From: Hygrophila difformis
Taxonomy: Eukaryota; Streptophyta; Magnoliopsida; Lamiales; Acanthaceae
DNA: 64,000 nucleotides
Direction of reading: 5' to 3'
Assembly (NCBI GenBank): GCA_030278955.1
Contig: JAOANR010000001.1
Span: 42,000,890 to 42,064,889, forward strand
The position numbers and the translations under genes are program-made. The notes under the pieces were generated by a model that searched no databases, was not told the DNA's origin, and saw only the letters and a program-made list of their open reading frames with translations. Position 1 is the first letter of the stretch, and each line of letters opens with the position of its first letter. Below are positions 1 through 12,538 of this stretch, piece by piece.

Positions 1-912
1 AAATTCTGAAAATTTGCAGAGAGCATATTTAGGATGTTAGGAACATTTTTCGTTTAGAAAGGGTTTTCCAAAAATGCACGGATCCAAGTCAAAATCGTGA
101 AACTTCAAAAATTAGACATGGAGAAAACCCTAATGACAGATTCACCAACGAATGGAGATTGAACTATAACTCGATTGGATCTCAACCAAAACTTCTAAAA
201 CTCAACGTGTACGATATTAACTTAATGTAGGAGTGATTAGGATGATCAACTCGAGTTTTGATTGTCCCTAGTGTCGGAGAACAGTTCACGAACTCAACGC
301 CGTGTCCGAATGGCTGCGTTTTTGGACAAGTCTAAGATTTGAGATTTTGTAATCCTGAATTCTGAGTTTATGGACAAGGATAAGAGTTAGGAAGGGTTTA
401 CTTACTGCCTTAGTGATCGAAGATGGGAAACTTTAGAACTTGAAGCCTAGGTCTGTCCACATCCACAGCAGCACTCTCACCAAAACACTATTGAAATCAC
501 TCCAAGAACTATTGTATGGACTGAAGAATTTTTGTTGATTGTAAGGGAAATGAAAACACAATTACCTTCCATATATTCTGCAATCTGAACGGCAGGGTAG
601 AATTTGAAGTGTCATTTGCTTTCATTAGCCATAAACAAGTTTGATTACACACTAATTTCCCTATTCAATTCACTAGTGCAATGAATCCACCAATTCTGTC
701 GTTCCCCTCATCTGCCATTCCCATCCATTTGTCATGTTGTAATGCTTATCCAAAATCCATTTCACTACATTATAAGAGAGTCCCACAAATATGTGTATTA
801 CTAGTTATTAATACCATAAAAAGTTTTAAATTACCAAATGGTTAATAATAATATCAATAATAATAGTAATACACAAAATAGGATTCTTTCGGGTAATTTT
901 TCGGGTATTACA
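1..912 (-). mobile_element. LTR fragment (Ty3/gypsy-like), cut by window edge
   Basis: Read on the minus strand, this stretch begins at 912 with TGTAATACCCG, the same terminus as the solo LTR at 25495 and the gag-only element at 47854. It runs out of the window at base 1. It is AT-rich, has no open frame of interest, and contains an ACCCTAA-rich leader-like patch near 125. No partner LTR or target duplication can be checked. The call rests on the shared terminal sequence only. Confidence 0.4.
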
Positions 913-916
913 TTAT

Positions 917-1139
917 CGCTACAAGAAAATCGTCCGGAGGCGACGACGGGGGCCGAGGACATAGGCGACGACATGTAATTATTGTTGCCTACGTATTCAA
1001 TTTTTTTCCATTTATTTTTTTTTCCTGCACTAGCGAGGACGAAGGCGACGAATTAAATGAGGTGAGGAAAGAAAAATTCTCGCCCTCGGGCGAGGAAGTG
1101 AGCGAGAAATTGTTGTTGTCGCCTGCATAGAGTTGTAAA
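917..1139. repeat. 5' subterminal repeats of the CACTA-like element
   Basis: Short GC-rich motifs (GGCGACGAC, GCGAGGACGAAGGCGACG, GGGCGAGGAAG) in both orientations stand out against the AT-rich surroundings. They match motifs at 11270-11560 in inverted arrangement. In CACTA elements such repeats bind the transposase accessory protein; that role is inferred here. Confidence 0.5.
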
Positions 1140-1148
1140 TAGATTATA
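1140..1148. repeat. 9-bp target duplication of the MULE, left copy
   Basis: TAGATTATA here is repeated exactly at 5318-5326. Nine bases is the duplication length typical of Mutator-like elements. Confidence 0.8.
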
Positions 1149-1374
1149 GAGATAAATACTTTTTTAGGCCATCAATAGGCAGGTAATTCACTTTTGGGCC
1201 ACGAAAGATTGAATTATGAAATTGAGCCACCAACAGGCATTCGGGCTGGTTTTTTAGGCCAAATTGACCAAGTCAACGTCTCAACGGGCCGTGTGTGCTC
1301 CACTCGCTACACACTCTCACGCGCTGGCCTAAAAGTTGCAATGGTTACCTTTTGATGGCCTATTTTAGGTTTTT

Positions 1375-3742
1375 TATTTTATTTTCTATTTTCTTAAATT
1401 AAATTAAATAATACTTCATCCAACTATTTCTTTATGTCTCACTTTCATTTTTATTGTCCGTCACAATATTTTTTGTCCGTCAAAATTTAATTTATTTTTT
1501 AGACTTAATTATTTAATTTTTATTTTAGGTTAGATACTTTATTTAATTCTTGATGTTATTATTAATACAATTAATTCTACTTATTATTTTTTTTATTTTT
1601 TTAATTTTTTATAATATATATTTGTTTTATTTTTATTTATTATTTATTTTAGTGAATGTTTATTTCACATCATGTTATTTTGACCACGGTATTTTATGTG
1701 GGGATAGAGCGTATTTTTTTTTTTTGAGGAAAAGTTGTTTATTCCACATAAATAGACCAAAACCTGGTCAGGAATTACAACACCCAAGCTGCATATTTTG
1801 CAACATGTAATTGACGATATTCAGTTCAGAACTCCAAGCAACACAACTCTTCCTACAATGACTAGTATACCCAGCACTAAAAATATAGACTATTCCATGA
1901 TCCAAGAATGTAAACTTTCACCTTTCACACTTACTCCTTCGCTATCGACGACAAGCACGAATCAGAACATGCCACATAAAACATGCTGGCAAGACCTGGT
2001 AGCAATAGCAGAAGCATCGAGTGACGGGATTGCGTCTGCTCCTTAATCCTCATCTGCCACAGGACTTCACTGACCTCGCCAAGATAGCTTGTTCACAACT
2101 TCCCTCAGAGTTTAAGATCTATGGGATGCACACCTGATGAATCCAAAATGACGAACCCAAGCGCTTGCTTCATAATCACATATCCAAGCAGCAGATATTC
2201 AACTGGCAAAGTATCGACATCAAAGGGCACATTGAATATGGGGAAAACAATAGGTAGGGAAAAGATTGGAAGTATAGACGGATAATGGGGCGAAAGAACC
2301 ATCCATAAATGTTCACATTTGCTATCACTGGTCGATGCAGCAAGGTAAAACACCACATAACATCCGTACCATTTTCATAATACACTCATTCGCATATGGA
2401 TCCGGGATCCCTTCCACTGCCCAAAAAACTGTTTACGAGATTGAAAATTCAACAATGACCGCCCTTTCTAACATACCCCCACAATGTCTCTCACCATAAC
2501 TCTCAGGCTCCCTATAATCTCCCTTGTTATTTTGATATGGAAGATTACTGCTTTTCTTACAAATCTTTCAATTTCTTTCAATTTCTTTCTTATTCTTCCT
2601 TTTCTTCTTTTTTATTTATTTTTTTCCTTTTTTTTCTCTTTTTTTTCTTTTTTTTTTCTTCTCAAGGGAGATCAAAAGACCAACGATCAAACAAGACACC
2701 TCCCGACATTACTACACCTTCCCAACCACCAAAACTTGTGGTAGAATCCCAACTTACATTATCAAGGTCCTATACCCAGTAATGCCCTACCTCTGAATCC
2801 GCACCAACCAGATAATAACATATGAAAACTCACAGATGGTTCCAGATCCCCTTAGGAAACTTTGTTCTCAAAGTGCAGTATGGCTAGTGAAATAAGGCTG
2901 AGTGTAATATTGGCTAGGTGTAAAATAAGGCTGTTGTGCAGTAGGTTTAATCCAATAACAGACATATGAAGTGCTGTATGGCTAGTGAAATGGTAGCATC
3001 GGGTGATGCATTATGAAAACAGTAGGTTCGACCATGTGCCCTTATCAGTAAATACCATGAAATGAATATTGCATGCTCTACATGAATAGGAAACAAGTTC
3101 TGGGCTGTCAAAAGGATCACCACAGATGCGCACATCATATAAATAAAAAACTCTCACCGATTGATTTGTTTGTTGGCTTGTTCATTCCCAAATATGTAGT
3201 CTTCGATCCAGCAAGGAAGGTCGTGAAAAGCCAGCATTAAGCGTGCACCAAGGTCAGCAGCAACATCATCTAATTCCAGAAATTGATCCCATATTCGTAG
3301 CACTATACTATTAGCACTATACCAGTAGCACTCCAAAATTATAGTAGCAGTCGAATTCCATGACAGAAAAAATCTTCATTTCCAGTTAATCTCCACCAAA
3401 GCCTTTATGTGGGCATAATGTCTCCAGTGTTCTGCTTCCCTGGCAGCCGCACAGCCTCAACCTCGGACAAAGACCGTGACAACATCACCCATTGTGTAGC
3501 AACATCTATCCCCGCGCTGCGCCAGCAACAGAATTATCCTGAAAAAAGAAAGATAAAGACAAGAAAAAACATAACAGCTTCCTTCATATGATCCAGTCAT
3601 AAAGCAATCACAGCATTGCATCCTAAAATTGGTCCGGCATCTTTTCCATCAGCTTCAATTATCCCATCTCCCACTGTTTAGGATGACTTGTCTAGACCCA
3701 AACCTCAACCGATCCCTCACCGTTCGCCCCTTTTTTTGCCCA
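1375..3742. other. MULE interior without recognisable gene
   Basis: About 2.4 kb of AT-rich sequence with T-rich runs near 1710-1724 and 2600-2665. The T-runs could be tails of minus-strand retroposed sequence. Short minus-strand frames near 2105-2356 and 3154-3336 look exon-like in composition, but I cannot assign them to a family. Confidence 0.4.
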
Positions 3743-4477
3743 TCAGTCGGCTTCATTATTTCGTTCCCTTAAAATGTGTTGAATCCTCACAGTTCCTGCA
3801 TGATTAAAGACATCTAAAATAGGTCCCATCAGATACCTCAACCTCCATGGTACCATGTCCGGATCTGTTATCCAACCTACGACATTCCTAGAATCACTCT
3901 CAAAACATAACTTTTGTAAGGGAAAGCCTTGATCACGCATGAACGCCTTGCATACCCTATTAATAGCAGTCAGCTCCGCCTCAGAAGAATCAGCCTGTCC
4001 TATGTAATCGGACAGTATGAAAATGATTGCACACTGGTCATTTCTTATTAATCCACCTACACCTGCCGACCCCGGGTTTCCCAAAGACGATCCGTCCGTA
4101 TTTATTTTCCACCATCCCGGCTCCGGTCGTAACCAATTCAGTCCTTGCCTTGGAGTTTTTGGAATCACTGACATTGGCCGTGAACATCCTTCGGGGAAGC
4201 TGATTTCAATTCCCTTTATCTCAGACCCTGATACTTTCATGGCCGTCTTCCACCATAAACATACGTTCCATTTGATCTCTTCAATGGCAGATTTAATATC
4301 AATCCTTTGGCCCTGGAAAATTTTTTTATTCCGACTTTTCCATACCGTCCAGTAGATGGCCGCTCCAGTGCACAGCCACCAATCCCTCTTATCTCTTTTC
4401 ACAGGTGCGTTCTCCCACCATGCGACCAAATTCCTCACTTGACCTGGGCACGGTCCCATAACTCCAAACCAAGCCAT
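3743..4477 (-). pseudogene. LINE-derived RNase H (RVT_3) fragment
   Basis: A 244-residue open frame without a convincing start. Its second half is an RNase H-like domain of the kind at the C-terminus of plant L1-type LINE polyproteins. Visible acidic positions are D in KINTDGSSLGNPG, E in DSSEAELTAI, D in CFESDSRNVVG, and D in the final NNEAD, where a TGA stop interrupts the expected continuation. The first half (WWLCTGAAIYWTVWKSRNKKIF) is the usual linker after the zinc-binding zf-RVT region. The same family occurs on the plus strand at 61500-63760. The reverse transcriptase is missing, so this is a truncated relic inside the MULE, either inserted there or captured. Confidence 0.75.
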
Positions 4478-4741
4478 ACCTTGATGCCAATATTAGTATT
4501 TATTGTAGGAGTAAACTAGAAATTTATGTGATATAATTATATTAAATTTGAATTTTTAATTAATTTAGTTATGTGTGATGTATGGCTATGTGTTGGAATT
4601 TATTAATTGTCGCCAGTTTGAAATTTTAATTATTGATGTGAGGCAGTAGGTTTGGTGATTTTTTTTTGTTGCAAAACAGCCTATACAGTGATTAATATTT
4701 CATTACTTCTTAAGGTAGGTTTGGTGATTAATATTTCATTA

Positions 4742-5002
4742 CTTCTTCCATCACACTTAACATATCTTGTTTGATTTGTGCACAGACCCAAGCACATTTT
4801 CAATCGTTAATATCTCAAAATATGTCAAAAAAAAAAGAATTATATAAAATATATATTCTAAACCTACATGAGTTTAAGATTCTAACAAAACCCAACTCGA
4901 ATATTTCCTTCTAATATATACTTGTAATAACATTAACTCAAAAGTTAAATAATTAACAGTGACAAAAAATCAAACAAGTGAATTAAACTGTGACGGAGGG
5001 AG
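4742..5002. mobile_element. Mariner/Stowaway-type MITE
   Basis: About 260 bases flanked by TA. It starts CTTCTTCCATCACACTTAAC and ends GTGACGGAGGGAG. The interior (AATATCTCAAAATATGTC, TTGTAATAACATTAACTC) matches the MITE at 16912-17170. It lies inside the MULE near its right terminal repeat. Confidence 0.6.
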
Positions 5003-5317
5003 TATTTACTATAATGAGAATTAGTCAAAAATGTTGAAATAGACAAAAAAAGGAAAGTGAGGCATAAATAATGGAATGATGGAGAAATATTTATTTTAAT
5101 TACCAAACAATTAAAACAAGCCACCAAAAGGAGACAATTTCCGCTTTTAAGCCATCATGTGGTGAGTGGGTTGCACGCGGCCCGATTTTGTGTGGTATTG
5201 GTCAAATTGGCTTTAAATTGGGCCTAAATGCGTGTTGGTGGCTCAATTTCATAATTCAATCTTTGGTGGCCCAAAAGTGAATTACCTGCCTTGCTTACCT
5301 AAAAAAATATTTATCTC

Positions 5318-5326
5318 TAGATTATA
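5318..5326. repeat. 9-bp target duplication of the MULE, right copy
   Basis: Exact copy of TAGATTATA at 1140-1148. Confidence 0.8.
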
Positions 5327-8300
5327 ATACGCCCTAGCCCGCCAAAATCCACATAGCGTCAAAAACTCTCAATAGCCAAAACCCCTAACCATTCGTGCAA
5401 GCCACTGAACGCGGGTTCCAGCCCTAGCCACCGGCGACGACGGCGAATGGCGAACTTCCGGCGTGCTCTGTTAACCGAGACGACGCATTCAGGTAATGAC
5501 TCGACTTCATCTTTTTGTCGGGTTTGTGTCCGGAACACCATGCCCGTGGGAATGTATCGATTTCGTTTTTGGTTGTTGTGCATTTTGGTGTTTGGTTCTC
5601 TTCGGTATGATGGTTTTGCTGATTGGGGGTTTTTGATTCCACTGTAAGTTAGCAACACAATCGAACCTTGGTGCCCTACCCTCCAATCGAAAATTGTTAA
5701 ACTCAGGGAAATTTTGCTTTATTTGACTTGAAATTTCAAATTTGAAGCATAGGAAGATGCGACTTCTATCATTCGCTTCAATATGAGTGATTAAAGCTCC
5801 TTCTGGTCGTTTTTTCCCCTTAATCATTGGTATTCTCTCTTTGAAAATTGGCAATATGGCTGTTGTCTAATTTTCTGTATTTTTTTTTTTTGTTGGGACA
5901 GAAGGGTAGAATGATTCCAGAGAAACAAAGAAAGCAGACAACATGCGTAGTACTTTGTTGTTGTGTGGGATCAAATTCTTGCATGGACACAATAATTAGT
6001 TTCCTAAATGGTGTTGACAGAGATATCAGCTATTGCCCCTTCGTCTCTTCTGAGACTTTAACACACCAATGGAAATATTCCATTCCTCTTCTCCTGCAGG
6101 CAGAATGAGAATGTTGTTGCCCATAATTCTCACTGCATTATGCATCTTTTTCATTTTTAATCCCAATTTTCTTAGCAACAAAACCATATTCTTCCCTTAG
6201 GTAATCTAATTTGATTTTGTTAAAGGTGCAGTGTACAAAAACTTAGGATCCATTTATAATGAAGTTTATGGTTCAGAAAAAAGTTACTCCATAACGTTAT
6301 TTGTGTCTTATCTATGTGACATGAGACAGAAATAAATAGTAGTACAGTATATGATAATTTGTCATTGAACAAACAAACATTTGATGAATCTGTGATCTCA
6401 AATCACTACCATATTTAAATCCAGTTTGCTAAATTCTGAAATGATTATTAAACCCAGCTCTCTACACTATCATAGATTGGCCAAGAATATTGTGTACTTT
6501 AGTTAACCATCAATGCATCATCTAATAAAGAAAACTAACTCCGGGCCGTTCATCCCTTCAAAATTACTAATTTAAAACACAAGCATATAAAACAGATCTA
6601 GGGAATGTAATTAAAGCCAGAATTTGGAAAAAGCTTGATTAGCAGGCTTAAAGATTGGAGTTAATAAAGTTTCAATAAATAATGGAAACTTATAAAACTA
6701 ACTTAAGACTTTCTATTGAAAATGGGTTTAGATAACTAGCAACTTGTGATCATATTCGCGAGACCATGTTCTTGTATGGAACTTGTAGCCTTATGAACTA
6801 AGGCATTATGTGAGTAAATAGTGTAGGATTCAATATCTAACCAATGGTAGTTGATTGTTTGCCCCTTTCACGTTTATATTGCAGATGCACCAGTACCGTC
6901 TATAGAATTTCGTGTGTTATAGATGCTTAAAGTGTTTTTTATTTTGTGTTTCTTATTTATTTGTTGTTTCTGAGGTCGAAAGATGCTGAGTATATCTGGA
7001 ATCATTGATATTGATTCGAAAGGTGTAGATTTCTGTTCAAATGAATTTGCAAACTCATTTGTGTGTTTGCTTAAAATTTGTTGTTTGCTTATTGGGATTC
7101 ATTTCTAGGCAAAGTGATCACATCATAGGCAAGAGAGGGGACCATTTTTCAGGCTCTATTATTTAATTATGTACTTAAATTTATTTTTTTTTCTTTGAAA
7201 GCAAACGTTCTATTGAGTTAGGATGAAGATACTATTATCCTTCACAAAGAAAAAGGGGCTTTGCCTAATAAAGAAAAACATCCCCATTTGAGGGGGCTTC
7301 TTTGTATTAGTCTATTCTTAAGAAGTAGAACTTAATAGTAGTAGTAGTGCATTTAAGTAAGTGTACAATTAGGACACAGGGCCAGGTTTCTGCTGCACTT
7401 TCGTATATTCCCTCATTGCGCTTTCTGTAATTTTCTCTGGTCTCCACAATGATGATGGCAGTGATTACAATGATGATGAATGGCTCTATGAAGGCTAAAC
7501 AAGCAGAGCATTACACCTTACAAGCAAAGAAATGACCCTTTGTTTATCATTAGCTTGATATATCTTACCTGATTCACCTCTTGAGAATGATCAGCTATTG
7601 ATATCTCTTACCTGATTTCTGCAATTCCTATAAAGTTTAGAACCATTTATACAGAAACATATTTAGTAGGGTAGTATTTTGGCAATCATAGCACGATCAG
7701 ACATCATCTCACCCTCTTATACCTTCAAACTGAAATAGGAAAAGTGGTAGAAGATTTCTATTGTTTGTCTTAACCCAAACAGCTTTGTCTAGTTAGTGTA
7801 TCAAACACCCATTAAGATATTTCTCACGTTGATTCTTTCATTTTTATTACTACAAACAAACTCAATAAGATAAACCCGGAGGGGATAAGAAAAATCCAAA
7901 CAAAAAAGACATTGTCATAGGATATTTCATTAAGGCAATACTTTTCAACTCTCTCTTCATAAAATACATCCCAGCCCTCAGCTTGAACTTATCACAGATA
8001 AATCATCCCATCTACAGCTCTCTCTCACAAACACACATAGACACACACGCACATGTACACACTGACACATGCTCCAAAGAATAATACTACATTATTCAAC
8101 ATAAATCGTGTCAATTTATTTTCATTGTATCATAAAAACTGCAGATCAAAATAATGTTGGAACACAAGTTAATTCATAAAAACTCCACATTAATTAGTTA
8201 TTTATTTATTAGTAAAGTCATAGTATTTGTATTAGTACTATATTGTAGTAGTAGTATTCTTTTAAAACTTTTGGGATTAAATAATTGAGTGGTCAGCGTT

Positions 8301-10306
8301 TATGATCGGCCAAGTTTACTCCTATTTATTATTGAGTCCTGGGCGGCCATCACTCTGCAAATCCTCCTACCTGTTGGATGACATTTTAGGAATACGAGGC
8401 GATATTTTAGGAATACGAGAATACGTTGGCATGCATGAGCCCGCGCCACCACCACCACCACCACCACGGGTTGAGAATGATCAAGATGGAGTTGGGAGTG
8501 CAGAGTCAAACACACCCGGACTTGGTGATGACCGTGACAATATGTGAATAATGGTAATTTTCTATATTATGATTTTATTCATTTTGTTTAGAAAGGATAC
8601 ATATATGATTAACCTATACATTTCGAGTTTTCAGGTTGATGATCTGGATTAGTAGGTTTTGAGATAGTAATGTGCACACTTTTGGGGTTCGTGGGCAGAG
8701 ATGTGAACTATATAGCCACCTAGTTTTTGGTAGGTTTTATGACTGAGACAATCACTGAAACTGTTTTGTTATGTGGCTGATAGCCACCTAATCTTTGGAG
8801 CATTTTTATGACTGGCACAATCACTTATACGATTTTATGTTATGTGACTGAACATTTCCTGGAGATATAGTACCATATGCTCGTGGTAGCATCTTTTCAT
8901 TTTGTAATTTAATTTTAAATTAAATGTTGGCACATTTGCTGGTGTATTGCTCGAGATGTAGTACTGTCAAATCATTTGCAGATCACTATCGGCTTTTTGG
9001 ACATTCTCTTCCAGAATTACAGTGTCTTAAGGCACTAAAAGTTGAATTCCACCAACAAAGGATGAGGTGCTAATGATGCTGCTGTACTAAATGTTTTTTT
9101 ATATCTTGATACTGCTTAAATTATTGAATTATGCTATGCTCTTTACAGGTTCTTATTCAGCAAAGTATTGTTAAAGATGTGCTCTATGAGGTCAAAACAA
9201 AGGTTAGCTAAGCGATAGTTAGTTTTGGAAAGTTTCTGTTCCATATCTAGGTAAATGAATAAAATGATAGTATATGCTGCCCTGTCCCAAATTCGATACA
9301 TCATTATATATGGAGAAGTTTGTACAACTGTAGGTATAGTGTGATAAACTGATTCAGGCTTTTGATTCTTGCTTTTATGTAATTGCGGCTGTGTACATTC
9401 CTTTATGGCTTTATGCTTGCTGAACATATCCAATTGAGTTGTTGGAGAGGAACCGGGGATAGGAGTAGCCATGCTCTAATATGTATTGATTTCAAGAGCT
9501 GTTCATAGATGGAATTGCCTTCACCATCACTAACACAATCTTTTACAGGAAAGAAGAGTGATTGGGTTGCTGAAATATTTCTTCAAGAAAGCTATTATAA
9601 TTATGGAATTGCCTACACCATAACAGCGGCTATCAGCATGAGGTATTTTATTTTATTTTCTAATCTCGCCTTGCGCAGTTTTCTAAGTTTAATTGATGTT
9701 TGCTCCTACAATTTTTAGAGAATTGAATTGCAATTAAAAAATGCAAGTTCTTTTTCTGACATGTTGCCTAATTGTTTCCTCCCCTGAGTTTGTTGTAAAT
9801 AGCTAACTTCAGCAATAATTTGCAAAAAAAATGGTTCTAATATTAATATATGAACTGTTTTTTAGTTTGCACTGATCTAGGGGATGTTGAATAGCATGTA
9901 TACTGAGTTGGGTTTAATATATGGAGTACCAAGTTGGCATTATTCCTTGTGCTGGTATGGCAGTTTTGTAAATCGGGCAGAATGGATAAATTTGGCCTTA
10001 TTAATGCTTGAAAACACGTCCCAGGAAACCTTCTAGATACTAGTATGTAGTACTAAAAGAGACTTTGCTACTTAAGCCTGATTACATCACCTGATGTGCA
10101 TCTGCTCTGCTTTCCCCGACAGAATGTGCATTATATGTTAGGTCACTTGTGTTTTAATCTAATTTTGTTATCTCATCTGGAGTGTAATGCATTTTTTCAC
10201 ATTATTGATAGCATAGAGATTATAATTCTATCGACTCATGCAGATCATTGAAGTTTGAAGTTATCTTGTTGAAGGTTCTGATATTTGGGAATATACTGCC
10301 TTGCAG
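5327..10306 (+). other. Gene-like, intron-rich interior of the CACTA-like element
   Basis: The composition resembles a plant gene with introns. At 5447 an ATG opens MANFRRALLTETTHS, followed by a GTAATG donor, after a leader-like AAAACCCCTAACC stretch. Other exon-like segments are 8302-8547 (with a CCA repeat giving seven prolines), about 9149-9202 and about 9547-9641. I could not assign any of these to a protein family or join them into a gene. They share the strand of the carboxylesterase exon at 10307 and may be cargo captured from more than one gene. Confidence 0.35.
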
Positions 10307-10414
10307 ACACCAATCCTGTGGTCCCATGGAATGGCGGACAGGACCGTACTCTTTGAGGCTGGACAAGCAGGCCCACCATTTCTTGAAAAAGCTAGTGTAA
10401 GCTGTGAATTCAAG
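10307..10414 (+). pseudogene. Single exon of a SOBER1-like carboxylesterase
   Basis: A 36-codon open exon with a TTGCAG acceptor before it and a GTATGT donor after it. It encodes TPILWSHGMADRTVLFEAGQ and then AGPPFLEKASVSCEFK. This matches the segment just before the C-terminal catalytic histidine in plant alpha/beta-hydrolases of the SOBER1/TIPSY1 type (acyl-protein thioesterase-like esterases); the DRTVLFEAGQA block is typical. The exons for the GFSQGG nucleophile elbow and for the GLGHS histidine were not found nearby. It therefore looks like an isolated captured exon within the CACTA-like element, not a working gene. Confidence 0.65.
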
Positions 10415-11269
10415 GTATGTAGTAGTAGCAACACATACCTCCTCAATCCTCATGTACAAATAATAATGGCTTTGGCTGCACCTGCGTTGTAGTAATTCTT
10501 TTTCTAATCTCACTTTGCAATCTTGCTTGTTATTTTACTTCTTACAAATCACGAAAAGGCAGCAGACTCCTGACTTCACAATTCATACCCTACTTAACTT
10601 TCTAGTCATGAAAAACATTGTCTTTGTGTCCAGCATTATTTCGTTTTAAGCATGCAGTCACAAACCATCCTTGATTATGCTTTGTACTTGACAATGGAGG
10701 TTTTTGAAAGAATCATAAATGGTGTTCAAGATTTTGGGTTTCAATGGAGAGGCTGGTGTATTCTGACTGTTTTGTTGAAGTGTATGCTGTTTTGTTGAAG
10801 TGTATGTTGTAGTTGATGTTAATTGTTCTAATAAGATTCAATCTCAGTCGGGTTCATTATATTTGACTTTCTTGTGGACTCTTATGGACTATTATATTGT
10901 TAATCATTAGAATGGCACCTGACAATGCCGACATGGATCTTCTGTCAACTTGGAAAAGCTGCACCATGTTGATTGGAGTCGATTCGTTGTTCATATAGGG
11001 AATAATTGGGCTTTGAAGCACGGTCATGCGATCACCATCTCAAGAAGGTTTTTGGCTTTGATTGTAGTTGAATATGACTTTATAGTACTTGTATATATAT
11101 GGCTATGTTTTATCTTTGTGTGAATAGAAATTGTAGATTTCTTTACGGAACTATGTTTTATCTTCATTGTAATTGGTTTTATCTTGAGTAATATGAGAAA
11201 TTGCATTTCACTCGAATTCAGCAGCTGCAGGGCATCAGGAAAATCTAAAATTAAAAAAAAATGTGGGGG
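10415..11269. other. Non-coding interior, no gene recognised
   Basis: AT-rich sequence following the esterase exon. The downstream esterase exon that would carry the catalytic histidine is not evident. A short duplication (TGTTTTGTTGAAGTGTATG) occurs near 10770-10805. Confidence 0.4.
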
Positions 11270-11571
11270 CGAGGACATGGGTGAGGAAACCATGTCGTCG
11301 CCTATGTGCTTAAAAATATGGGCTCTGGATTCCTCGCCCACGTTGTCCCCCATTTCCTCACCTGTTTCCTCACCACTTTCCTCGCCCCAGCCGTCGCCCC
11401 CGTCCTCGCTCAGTTCCTCGCGCACGTCCTCGCCCACAGGCGAGGAAATGGCCGACTAACGTCGGAACCCGACGATGCCGTAGGCGACAACCATGTTTCC
11501 TCGCCTATAGCCCTAGTCGAGGACTTAGGCGAGGAAAAGCTGTCCTCGCCTTCCCCCGTTTTTTTTGTAGC
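11270..11571. repeat. 3' subterminal repeats and terminus of the CACTA-like element
   Basis: GC-rich CTCGCC, TTCCTCGCC and GAGGAAA motifs occur in both orientations, ending in CCCCCGTTTTTTTTGTAGC. These mirror the motifs at 917-1139. Open frames through this block (for example 11024-11437 minus, rich in GEE and GED) are products of the repeats, not genes. A 20-plus T run follows at 11579. Confidence 0.5.
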
Positions 11572-12538
11572 TTGATCTTTTTTTTTTTTTTTTTTTTTTT
11601 CATTTTTTGTCCTTTCAATTATTGTTTGTAATATAAATATTTTTTAAGATACTAAACTGTAATATATAAATATTAGTAATGACATATATTGGTCGATTTC
11701 TATATAATGTATAGATATACTCATGTAATGCTTAAAATAGTTTAAAGAGGTTGGGGAATGTAATCGACCTAATAAAATTGAACAATTTTATTTATTAAAT
11801 TGGATAATTTTATTCATATTATCTATAATTTCTGTCCATTGGGCGGGGGAAACACCAGTAATATATAAAAATAATATCCCTTATGAACAGTAATGTACTC
11901 TTATGAACAGTAATGTACTCTTATGAACAGTAGCCTATTAATTCTCTCACAAAAATCCCCTTATGAATAGTAACCTACCTATTTCATTAACATTCACTTT
12001 TTGCACGCAATCCAATACACATTTCCAATGATCAATAACTCATCAATAACTCAAAATGCGTACAAGAAAAATTCTAAAAATTTGATATTTTAGAACTACG
12101 TGATGAGACGAATCTAACGAGATCTCTCTTGATTATATTTTTTCCTATATAGATTTTGTATAATCATTAGTCAAAATTGAATAATAAACAGAAGCAAAAA
12201 CCAATTCCCTTTCACTATAAAAATGAAGGAATTATAAAAAAATAAAAAATAGAAAATAGTGCACTTTCCAAATATAGAACCAAATTTGAGCGAAATTCAC
12301 GTTTAATTTCAATAATTATTATAGATAAATAATACTACAAAATAAAAGATGTAACAAAAACTTTATGTGGTTGATAGTTGAATAATAAACAGTAGCAAAA
12401 GTCAATCCCCTTTCACTATAAAATGAAGGAATTATTTAGAAAAAAAATATTGCACTTTAAAAATATAGAAGAACCAAATTCGAGCGAATTCACGTTAGAT
12501 AATTTAATTTCATTAATTATTATAGATAAAGAATACTA
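11572..12538. repeat. AT-rich spacer with tandem 20-mers and a direct duplication
   Basis: Three copies of a 20-base unit (CTTATGAACAGTAATGTACT) lie at about 11880-11935. From about 12175 a segment of about 200 bases containing CCTTTCACTATAAAA and ATTATTATAGATAAA is repeated from about 12375. The second copy is split by the MITE at 12539. A fragment of the TA-MITE family (CAATCCAATACACATTT) is at about 12008-12160. No gene. Confidence 0.6.

Larger units (their letters stand above)
1149..5317. mobile_element. Mutator-like element (non-autonomous MULE)
   Basis: The ends start GAGATAAATA on both strands and continue as terminal inverted repeats of roughly 200 bases (1149 to about 1370, and about 5095-5317). 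The two copies share long blocks such as AGGTAATTCACTTTTGGGCC and TTGAATTATGAAATTGAGCC. The element is flanked by an exact 9-bp duplication. There is no MuDR transposase frame, so it is non-autonomous. The cargo includes a LINE RNase H fragment on the minus strand and a TA-flanked MITE. It sits just inside the 5' subterminal block of the CACTA-like element, so it is younger than that element. Confidence 0.8.
917..11571. mobile_element. Degenerate CACTA-like (Spm/CMC) non-autonomous element
   Basis: The left end reads CGCTACAAGAAAATCG and the right end, reverse complemented, reads AGCTACAAAAAAAACG. Both resemble the CACTACAAGAAAA terminus of CACTA transposons. About 25-30 bases inward remain similar, including AGGCG and GAC blocks. 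Dense GAGGCGAG / CTCGCC motifs next to both ends match the subterminal repeats of this superfamily. No transposase frame is visible, so the element would depend on others. The interior holds a nested MULE and gene-derived sequence. The outer CACT bases are altered at both ends and I cannot assign a clean 3-bp target duplication, so the exact ends are uncertain. Confidence 0.5.

Noticed and set aside
2484..2782. Phe/Leu-rich ORFs as membrane proteins
   Set aside because: They come from a long T-rich run and are in two overlapping frames.
11024..11437. 137-residue minus-strand ORF rich in GEE/GED
   Set aside because: It is the translation of CACTA subterminal GAGGCGAG repeats. Frames on the other strand are equally open.
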